Assembly: GCA_937919015.1 (NCBI GenBank) | Contig: CALFPN010000063.1 | Location: forward strand, 1-5,793 | Origin: an uncultured Clostridia bacterium | GTDB lineage: Bacteria > Bacillota > Clostridia > Lachnospirales > Anaerotignaceae | Direction: 5' to 3' | DNA: 5,793 bases | Part shown: piece after piece, positions 1 through 4,385 of the stretch | Numbering within the stretch: position 1 is the stretch's first letter | Layout of the letters: each line of letters begins with the position of its first letter | Notes under the pieces: model-generated | What the model was told of the DNA's origin: nothing | Databases searched by the model: none | The model's input: the letters and a program-made list of their open reading frames with translations, nothing else | Translations under genes and position numbers: made by a program

Positions 1-745
1 CCGCGATCAAAGAGACCAGGCGGGCCGCGCCGTCCTGCACCATGAATTTGCCCTCCTCAAAAGCGGGCAGGGCTGTCAGGTCGCCGGTGCCGCAGAGCTC
101 CAGACAACCGGGGACCCAGGGATGGGGCTTGGCCGTTACGCCTTGGGCGAAAAGCTCTTCCACCAGGGCTTCCGGTGTGGTTTTTAATGGATTGACCTGG
201 ACCGTCATGGGTGCGACGCTGTTATCGGCGGCAAGGAAGGCTTCCGCCTCCTCGCGGCCCAAAAGGTTTACCAACCGCTTCACCAGCCATTTGGGATGGC
301 TGTAGCGGATGGAGAGGTACCGCTCCACATCCCTTTCGGGGATGGGGGGCAGTTCCTCTTTATTCTTGGAGATCTTGCGCAGCACAGCGTTCACAAGGCC
401 TGCGGCCTGTCCCCGCTTATTCATCTTCGCAAGCTCCACAGACTCATTTACCGCGGCGCTGTCCGGTACCTTGTCCAGATACAGGATCTGGTAGGCGCCC
501 ACCCGTAAAATCTCCGCCAGAGGCGGCTGCAGATGGTCCAGACGCTGGGTGCAGAAAGCACTCAGATAATGATCCAGCAGCAGCTGGTTCTGCATGACGC
601 CGTAGACGATGCGGCTGCACAATGCCGCATCGGCGCCGGAGACGCCGTCACGCTGCAGCTGGGCCTTCAGGGCGGCATCCGCCCAGGCGCCGTTGGTGCG
701 GCAGCTGACCAGCACCCGCAGCGCGGTCTCTCTTGCGTTGCTCAT
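1..745 (-). CDS. rsmB: 16S rRNA cytosine-C5 methyltransferase RsmB, N-terminal part (runs off the left edge)
   Basis: RsmB (Sun) uses S-adenosylmethionine to methylate C967 of 16S rRNA (E. coli numbering). The minus-strand frame from the ATG at 745-743 is open for 248 codons to the window edge. Residues 1-130 resemble the NusB-like RNA-binding domain, with ARETALRVL near the start, an IVYGVMQN stretch around 46-53, LRVGAYQILYL at 80-90 and AVNESVELAK at 98-107. From about residue 147 the RYSHPKWLVKRL segment, the QVNPLKTT segment and the ALPAFEEGKFMVQD segment (225-238) are typical of the linker into the methyltransferase domain. The SAM-binding motif and the catalytic cysteines lie beyond the window. 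The start is supported by AGGAGG at 755-760, about 9 bases upstream, and by the ATGA overlap with the preceding frame. The gene is rich in G+C (45 of 60 bases in 661-720), unlike most of the window. Confidence 0.93.
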   Translation of the reverse strand, partial: MSNARETALRVLVSCRTNGAWADAALKAQLQRDGVSGADAALCSRIVYGVMQNQLLLDHYLSAFCTQRLDHLQPPLAEILRVGAYQILYLDKVPDSAAVNESVELAKMNKRGQAAGLVNAVLRKISKNKEELPPIPERDVERYLSIRYSHPKWLVKRLVNLLGREEAEAFLAADNSVAPMTVQVNPLKTTPEALVEELFAQGVTAKPHPWVPGCLELCGTGDLTALPAFEEGKFMVQDGAARLVSLIA

Positions 746-1125
746 TCTCTGCCACCTCCTCTGCGGCCTCCGCGGCCAAAGAAAATCAAAACGTACCGCA
801 GCAGCTGCAATGCGGACATCAGCAGCGCCGCCACATAGGTCAGGGCAGCAGCGGTCAGGGGCTTCCGGGCGCCCTTCTGTTCTTCTTCCGTCAGAAGAAC
901 AATATCATATTCATTTTTGGTTACGAATTTGATGGCGTTGCGAATAAAAGAAAGGTAGCGTTTTTCCAGCATTTCTTTGAAAAATGTGTTTTCTACCTGC
1001 AGGATGACCTGATTGCCTTCCATTCCGCAGGGAATGATGGGCTGAATCCAGGTTTCAAAGCTGACGGGAGAAGTTTCTTCTTCGATAATTTTCAGAGCTT
1101 CTTCCCAGATTTGTTTCAGTTCCAT
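742..1125 (-). CDS. Chimeric reading frame: DnaA domain I joined in frame to the C-terminal tail of a YugP-like zinc metallopeptidase
   Basis: The frame encodes 127 residues. Residues 1-78 match DnaA domain I, the N-terminal module that in DnaA self-associates and contacts helicase and regulators: IWEEALKIIEEE, the SFETWI motif at 22-27, GNQVILQVENTFFKEMLEKRY at about 37-57, and a closing hydrophobic strand at 73-78. The start is well supported: GGAGG at 1136-1140 lies 10 bases before the ATG, and the gene diverges from rpmH across an origin, as dnaA does in Bacillota. Domains II to IV, including the AAA+ ATPase and the box-binding helix-turn-helix, are absent. Instead, residues from about 79 on (EEEQKGARKPLTAAALTYVAAL, a hydrophobic segment to about 116, then a Gly/Arg tail) look like the end of a membrane zinc metallopeptidase that commonly precedes rsmB in Clostridia. 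Its HExxH motif is not here. I consider this two gene fragments joined by an assembly error or a rearrangement; a real fusion protein is possible but less likely. Confidence 0.7.
   Translation of the reverse strand: MELKQIWEEALKIIEEETSPVSFETWIQPIIPCGMEGNQVILQVENTFFKEMLEKRYLSFIRNAIKFVTKNEYDIVLLTEEEQKGARKPLTAAALTYVAALLMSALQLLRYVLIFFGRGGRRGGGRE
876..896 (-). other. Probable junction between two unrelated loci (dnaA side and yugP-rsmB side)
   Basis: Residues 78-84 of the chimeric frame (LTEEEQK) fit both the end of DnaA domain I and the segment before GARK...TAAALTYVAA in YugP-like proteins, so a short shared sequence may have allowed the join. Right of this point the DNA is AT-richer and origin-like; left of it codons become strongly G/C-ending. 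The exact breakpoint cannot be fixed without the two parent sequences. Confidence 0.65.
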
Positions 1126-1183
1126 ACAAATTTGACCTCCTTCTTGTAAGTTTTCTTTTTTTCAAAATGGTATCTGTGGATTG

Positions 1184-1192
1184 TTATCCACA
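1184..1192 (+). promoter_or_regulatory. DnaA box, exact consensus
   Basis: TTATCCACA. It lies 59 bases upstream of the dnaA-type start and forms imperfect dyads with TGTGGA at 1175-1180 and GGATAAC at 1201-1207, so it may serve autoregulation of the minus-strand gene as well as origin function. Confidence 0.8.
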
Positions 1193-1246
1193 TCCGATCG
1201 GGATAACGCTGTGTAAAACAGCGGGAAATACAATCCGGATTTTCAG

Positions 1247-1255
1247 TTATACACA
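1247..1255 (+). promoter_or_regulatory. DnaA box, TTATNCACA match
   Basis: TTATACACA, an exact match to the relaxed consensus with A at the variable fifth position. Confidence 0.72.
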
Positions 1256-1371
1256 GATTTTCCACTGTCCTTTTTCACAAAATCCCCATCTAGCGCAAAG
1301 TATTGGTATTGCTGGCTTTCAAGAAAGTCTGCAGCACTGGGTTTCAACAGTATTTTTCACAGGTTTGTAAA

Positions 1372-1406
1372 GTTATCCACAAAGTTATCAACAATTTGTG
1401 GATAAC
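1372..1406. repeat. Perfect 12-bp inverted repeat formed by two opposed DnaA boxes, with a third degenerate box between
   Basis: GTTATCCACAAA at 1372-1383 is the exact reverse complement of TTTGTGGATAAC at 1395-1406. The 11-base spacer (1384-1394) contains TTATCAACA at 1385-1393, one mismatch from the consensus. Three boxes therefore fall within 33 bases, two plus-strand and one minus-strand, making this the densest DnaA-binding cluster in the window. Confidence 0.88.
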
Positions 1407-1474
1407 ATAATATTCTATCCTGTGAAACCTGTGGAATAGGGGAAAGGACACTCTTGTCACAAGTATATCAAAAG

Positions 1475-1483
1475 TTATCCACA
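1475..1483 (+). promoter_or_regulatory. DnaA box, exact consensus
   Basis: TTATCCACA, followed directly by GGTTC, so it also carries the CACAGGT motif seen elsewhere in this origin. It borders the AT-rich stretch starting near 1488. Confidence 0.8.
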
Positions 1484-1487
1484 GGTT

Positions 1488-1612
1488 CAATAAAAAAAGT
1501 CGATGAAAAAATCTTTTGCTGTGATATCATCGGGAATTTTGTAGTTCCAAATACAATATATAGTAAATCGAGTCTCAGAAAGTCTCAAAATATGCGTTTT
1601 GGAAAATATTTT
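1488..1612. other. AT-rich stretch, possible DNA unwinding region
   Basis: This segment has A-runs and T-runs, a TATATAG patch at about 1557-1563, no gene, and a DnaA box on each side (1475-1483 and the one-mismatch 1610-1618). That fits an unwinding element, but no clear DnaA-trio array is visible, and the main unwinding site in related bacteria is on the other side of dnaA. The call is tentative. Confidence 0.25.
1560..1588 (-). promoter_or_regulatory. Candidate minus-strand promoter for the dnaA-type gene
   Basis: On the minus strand, TTGAGA (rc of 1583-1588) is followed after 17 bases by TACTAT (rc of 1560-1565). The -35 has five of six and the -10 four of six matches to sigma-A consensus. 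It would give a leader of over 400 bases running through the DnaA boxes, so a nearer promoter that I did not recognise is also possible. Confidence 0.25.
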
Positions 1613-1643
1613 TCCACAGCTTTACCTGTGGAAATGTGGAAAA
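1611..1643. repeat. 9-bp inverted repeat of DnaA-box halves plus a further half box
   Basis: TTTCCACAG at 1611-1619 and CTGTGGAAA at 1626-1634 are perfect reverse complements around a 6-base spacer. TGTGGAAAA follows directly at 1635-1643. Each copy is one or two mismatches from a DnaA box. The cluster sits 38 bases upstream of the rpmH -35 element and could be a low-affinity DnaA site linking initiation to rpmH transcription, which is inference. Confidence 0.7.
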
Positions 1644-1680
1644 AACCTGATAAAATCAATATTCTCTGATAAAATTTTTC

Positions 1681-1709
1681 TTGACGAGCCGTTGCTTTTT
1701 CACTATAAT
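1681..1709 (+). promoter_or_regulatory. Sigma-A-type promoter for rpmH
   Basis: TTGACG at 1681-1686 and a perfect TATAAT at 1704-1709 are separated by exactly 17 bases. Transcription should begin near 1716, leaving a leader of about 55 bases before the rpmH ATG. The strength of the match fits a ribosomal protein gene; readthrough past 1946 could also supply rnpA and later genes. Confidence 0.88.
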
Positions 1710-1770
1710 AGATGCAGTGCTCAAAAAAAGGGCAATTTAGCCTTTAAATACAGAAGGAGGTGCAACAACC

Positions 1771-1905
1771 ATGAAAATGACATTCCAGCCTAAGAAAAGA
1801 CAGAGAAGCAGAGAACACGGCTTCAGAAAAAGAATGAGAACAGCAAACGGCAGAAAAGTGCTTGCTGCAAGAAGAAAAAAAGGTAGAAAAGTATTATCCG
1901 CATAA
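1771..1905 (+). CDS. rpmH: 50S ribosomal protein L34
   Basis: L34 is a small, very basic protein of the large ribosomal subunit that binds 23S rRNA. The 44-residue product starts MKMTFQPKKRQRSREHGFRK and ends GRKVLSA, matching the family over its whole length, including the QPKKRQR start, the HGFR segment and the GRKVLAARRKKGRK stretch. The usual family length is 44-46 residues, so the gene is complete. A strong AGAAGGAGG site at 1752-1760 lies 10 bases before the ATG. It is the first gene right of the origin, directly behind the sigma-A promoter, and is followed by a hairpin that may limit readthrough into rnpA. All ten arginines use AGA, unlike rnpA next to it. Confidence 0.97.
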   Translation: MKMTFQPKKRQRSREHGFRKRMRTANGRKVLAARRKKGRKVLSA

Positions 1906-1921
1906 TCTTTTCATGTTTATT

Positions 1922-1948
1922 AAGGCCGCAGTCAGTGTGGCCTTTTGT
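1922..1948 (+). terminator. Intrinsic terminator or attenuator between rpmH and rnpA
   Basis: AAGGCC at 1922-1927 pairs with GGCCTT at 1939-1944; the stem extends by G-T, C-G and A-T pairs to nine pairs with a 5-base loop (1931-1935), followed by TTGTT. The T run is short, so termination is probably partial, giving more L34 message than RnpA message. Confidence 0.65.
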
Positions 1949-1999
1949 TCGTCATGAAGAAATTTTTTTTAACGCGGGCCGCAAAGGAGGGTTGGTCAG

Positions 2000-2404
2000 A
2001 TGAAATTTACAGAGTCTTTAAAAAAGAATTTTCAGTTCCGTCATGTATATCATAGAGGGAAGTCTATCGCCAACCGTCATCTGGTATTGTATATGGTCAA
2101 AAACGGAACACAGGGAAATCAGCTGGGGATCTCCGTCAGCAAAAAGGTGGGCAAAAGCGTTGTCCGCTCCCATGTGACACGTCTCATCCGCGAAAGCTAT
2201 CGTAGCATGGAGGAAGAACTCAAATGCGGCTATGATCTTGTGGTCATCGCCCGCAACTCCTGCGCTGATGCTTCCTATCATGAGGTGTGCCGTTCTTTGC
2301 GGCATCTGTTCAAAAAACAATCGCTTCTGCTGAGCGCGTCTGAAAGAAAGGACCGTCAGGATAAAAAAGAAGCGGGCAAAGAAGAAGGGAACGAAAATGT
2401 TTAA
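2000..2404 (+). CDS. rnpA: Ribonuclease P protein component
   Basis: RnpA is the protein subunit of RNase P, which with the catalytic RNA removes the 5' leader from tRNA precursors. The 134-residue product begins with the typical SLKKNFQFRHVYHRGKS segment (6-22), has the LGISVSKKVGKSVV strand (42-55), the basic RNR-region helix as VVRSHVTRLIRESYR (54-68), and the YDLVVIARN strand (78-86). These are the family landmarks in order. The RNR motif reads RSH here. Beyond about residue 112 there is a charged Lys/Glu-rich tail not needed by the family, making it longer than the usual 110-120. AAGGAGG at 1984-1990 supports the ATG. The gene follows rpmH, the near-universal order, and its end overlaps yidD. 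Confidence 0.95.
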   Translation: MKFTESLKKNFQFRHVYHRGKSIANRHLVLYMVKNGTQGNQLGISVSKKVGKSVVRSHVTRLIRESYRSMEEELKCGYDLVVIARNSCADASYHEVCRSLRHLFKKQSLLLSASERKDRQDKKEAGKEEGNENV

Positions 2405-2624
2405 GAAGCTTTTTCTTTTGCTCATCCGATTCTATCAGGTAGCGATATCGCCCCATCTGGGAAAAAACTGTCGGTTTACCCCCACATGTTCCCAATATGC
2501 GTATATCGCCATTACCCGTTTCGGTGCGATAAAGGGCACATATCTTGCCGTGCGGAGACTGCTGAAATGCCACCCCTTTCATGCGGGGGGCTATGATCCC
2601 GTACCTGAGAAGAAAGAAAAATAA
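2397..2624 (+). CDS. yidD: Membrane protein insertion efficiency factor YidD
   Basis: YidD is a small membrane-associated protein that assists insertion of inner membrane proteins alongside YidC. The 75-residue product carries the full family signature: an amphipathic/hydrophobic start (FKKLFLLLIRFYQVAISP), then CRFTPTCSQYA at 25-35, a KGTYLAVRRLLKCHPF stretch at 46-61, and GGYDPVP at 64-70, with the three conserved cysteines. Length is in the normal 70-85 range. Its ATG overlaps the last eight bases of rnpA (ATGTTTAA), so translation is probably coupled; a weak GAAGGGA lies a few bases upstream. It sits between rnpA and yidC as in most bacteria. Confidence 0.96.
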   Translation: MFKKLFLLLIRFYQVAISPHLGKNCRFTPTCSQYAYIAITRFGAIKGTYLAVRRLLKCHPFHAGGYDPVPEKKEK

Positions 2625-2672
2625 CCGTCCTTCGGGGCAAAAATCTCGATTGTTTGTTTTAAGGAGGAAAAA

Positions 2673-3707
2673 ATGTTCAATTCCTATTTACTGGAAGCAC
2701 TGCCTTCCGTAAGAGAACCCGGTGTGATCATTGGCCCTGTGGCTGATCTGATGGGTAAGATCTACAACATGCTGTTCAACTTACTGCACAGCAACACAAG
2801 CACAGGCTCTTTGGGTCTGGCGATTATCGTTTTTACACTGATCGTAAAACTGATCCTGTTCCCTCTGATGGTGAAACAGCAGAAATCTTCTTTTAAAATG
2901 CAGCAGCTGCAGCCTGAACTGAATAAGATCAAGGCAAAGTATGCAGGCAAAACAGACCAGATGTCCCAGCAGCGCATGGCCTTCGAAATGCAGGAGTTCC
3001 AGAAAAAGAACGGCGCGAGCATGGTTGGCGGCTGTCTGCCCATGCTGATCCAGCTGCCGATTCTGTATGCACTGTTCTATCTGTTCCAGAATGCATACGT
3101 TTATGTAGATGCCATTGGTACAAACTACACTGAAATCGCAAATGCCATCATCAATATTCCTGTTTCCCTGAGAATGGAAGTGTTCCAGCCCTTCGCACAG
3201 GAATTTGTTGATATGTATAAAAACATGGAATTTATCAAAGATGGTTTCGATATGAGCCAGGTGAACGACGTTGTTATGCTGGTTGGCAACATGAAAGCCG
3301 ACGATTGGAACGTTGTTCTGCAGAATCTTGGTTCCGCCGGCAGCGAACTGGCACCCTTGCTGGCAACAAAAAATGATATTGAAACTTTCTTGACCATTCC
3401 TCTGGTAACGAAAGCAGGTCTGGGCTTCCCCGGCATCATCATTCCCATTGCTGCAGGTTTGACAACTTATCTGCAGACAAAGATTATGAATATGATGAAC
3501 CCTCAGAACATGGATCCCAATAACCCTGCAGCAGCAATGACAAAAACAATGCTGTATACCATGCCCATCATGATGGGTGTATTTTCCATCACTATGCCTG
3601 CAGGTCTGGGTCTGTACTGGACAATCTCTAACCTGTTTGGTATCGTTCAGCAGGTGATCCTGGTAAAATATTACAGAAAGAAATTTGAACAGGAGGCAGC
3701 GAAATAA
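2673..3707 (+). CDS. yidC: Membrane protein insertase YidC/OxaA (SpoIIIJ type)
   Basis: YidC inserts membrane proteins into the cytoplasmic membrane, alone or with SecYEG. The 344-residue product has the five-segment Gram-positive core: a first membrane helix at about 47-66 (LGLAIIVFTLIVKLILFPLM), a cytoplasmic coiled hairpin at about 68-112 rich in Gln, Lys and Met, the GGCLPMLIQLPILYALFYLF helix at 119-138, a further helix at about 249-268, and the paired last helices at about 291-330 with the PAGLGLYWTISNLFGIVQQ signature at 309-327. The hydrophilic groove residue that is arginine in B. subtilis SpoIIIJ appears to be Lys59 here, keeping the charge. No lipobox signal peptide is visible, and about 100 residues (145-245) form an enlarged external loop. 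AAGGAGG at 2661-2667 supports the start. The stop overlaps the jag start. Confidence 0.96.
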   Translation: MFNSYLLEALPSVREPGVIIGPVADLMGKIYNMLFNLLHSNTSTGSLGLAIIVFTLIVKLILFPLMVKQQKSSFKMQQLQPELNKIKAKYAGKTDQMSQQRMAFEMQEFQKKNGASMVGGCLPMLIQLPILYALFYLFQNAYVYVDAIGTNYTEIANAIINIPVSLRMEVFQPFAQEFVDMYKNMEFIKDGFDMSQVNDVVMLVGNMKADDWNVVLQNLGSAGSELAPLLATKNDIETFLTIPLVTKAGLGFPGIIIPIAAGLTTYLQTKIMNMMNPQNMDPNNPAAAMTKTMLYTMPIMMGVFSITMPAGLGLYWTISNLFGIVQQVILVKYYRKKFEQEAAK

Positions 3708-4324
3708 TGGAAGAAATCAGAAAGAGCGCGAAAACTGTGGATGCAGCCATTGAAGCTGCACTGGCAGAACTGGGCGCAAAAAAAGAAGAAGTAGATATCA
3801 CTGTGATCGACGAAGGTTCCAAAGGTTTTCTGGGGATGTTCGGCAGCAAGGATGCTGTGGTTCTGGTGAAGAAAAACTTTAACCCCGAAAAAGAAGCGGA
3901 AACATTCCTGAAAGAAGTGTTTCTGTCCATGGGCCTGATCGTGAAGATCAAAACAGAAATGAAAGATAAACATCTGTTTGTGGAACTGACAGGGGACGAT
4001 ATGGGTATCCTGATCGGTAAAAGAGGTCAGACACTGGATGCGCTGCAGTATCTGGTAAATCTGGTGGTAAATAAGAAAAGCCCTTACTACATCAGCGTGA
4101 TGCTGGATACAGAAAACTACAGACAGAGAAGAAAAGAAACACTGGAAAGTCTGGCATTCAACCTGGCAAAGAAAGTAAAACACACAAAGAAAAATGTGGT
4201 TCTGGAACCCATGAACCCTTATGAAAGAAGAATCATCCATTCCGCACTGCAGAATGACAGATTCGTTACAACATTCTCTGAAGGGGAAGAACCTTACAGA
4301 AATGTTGTTATCACTCTGAAATAA
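3707..4324 (+). CDS. jag: RNA-binding protein Jag (KhpB/EloR), Jag-N, KH and R3H domains
   Basis: Jag (SpoIIIJ-associated protein, also KhpB or EloR) is a cytoplasmic RNA-binding protein; in streptococci it partners KhpA and influences cell elongation. The 205-residue product has all three parts: a Jag-N domain at 1-55 with the signature GSKGFLGMFGSKDA (37-50), a KH domain at about 75-150 with the GxxG loop as GKRG (104-107) followed by QTLDALQYLVN, and an R3H domain at about 145-205 with the ERRIIH motif (173-178). It is complete. Its ATG shares the A of the yidC stop (TAATG), with AGGAGG at 3691-3696 inside yidC, so the two are translationally coupled. All nine arginines are AGA. A terminator follows, making jag the likely end of this transcript. 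Confidence 0.96.
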   Translation: MEEIRKSAKTVDAAIEAALAELGAKKEEVDITVIDEGSKGFLGMFGSKDAVVLVKKNFNPEKEAETFLKEVFLSMGLIVKIKTEMKDKHLFVELTGDDMGILIGKRGQTLDALQYLVNLVVNKKSPYYISVMLDTENYRQRRKETLESLAFNLAKKVKHTKKNVVLEPMNPYERRIIHSALQNDRFVTTFSEGEEPYRNVVITLK

Positions 4325-4334
4325 GAGACACCCG

Positions 4335-4369
4335 AAAACCCGTTGTACATTACATCGGGTTTTTGTTTT
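4335..4369 (+). terminator. Intrinsic terminator after jag
   Basis: AAAACCCG at 4335-4342 pairs perfectly with CGGGTTTT at 4356-4363. Inside the loop TGT (4344-4346) can pair with ACA (4352-4354). The T tract runs to 4369 (TTTTTGTTTT from 4360). It separates the yidC-jag transcript from mnmE, although mnmE has no obvious promoter in the remaining gap, so readthrough probably supplies it. Confidence 0.85.
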
Positions 4370-4385
4370 AGGAGGTTTTATTTTT

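Larger units (their letters stand above)
1126..1770. other. Chromosomal replication origin region (oriC), dnaA-rpmH intergenic
   Basis: This 645-base stretch between the divergent dnaA start and rpmH has no credible gene. It contains five exact matches to TTATNCACA (1184-1192, 1247-1255, 1373-1381 and 1475-1483 on the plus strand; 1397-1405 on the minus strand) and one-mismatch boxes at 1385-1393, 1610-1618 and 1635-1643. DnaA binds such boxes to open the origin. The position matches the rpmH-dnaA intergenic origin part known in Bacillota. In Bacillus subtilis the unwinding element lies instead between dnaA and dnaN, and that gap is not in this window, so the origin here may be only half present. 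AT-rich DNA at about 1488-1612 could be an unwinding region, but nothing proves it. Confidence 0.88.

Noticed and set aside
42..597. Plus-strand open frames over the left end
   Set aside because: They are antisense to rsmB, which matches its family over all 248 visible residues.
1167..1370. Short plus-strand open frame in the origin
   Set aside because: It has no good ribosome binding site, runs through DnaA boxes and shows no known domain.
1501..1532. CGATGA / TCATCG inverted repeat as a hairpin
   Set aside because: It has only six pairs around a 20-base loop with no T tract; it is too weak to call a terminator or riboswitch.
1599..1793. Plus-strand open frame overlapping the rpmH promoter and start
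   Set aside because: It crosses the rpmH promoter and ribosome binding site in another frame and looks like chance.
2625..2672. Possible terminator or promoter between yidD and yidC
   Set aside because: The CCG...CGG pairing near 2625-2637 is short and no -35/-10 pair is visible; the gap of 48 bases fits readthrough within one operon.
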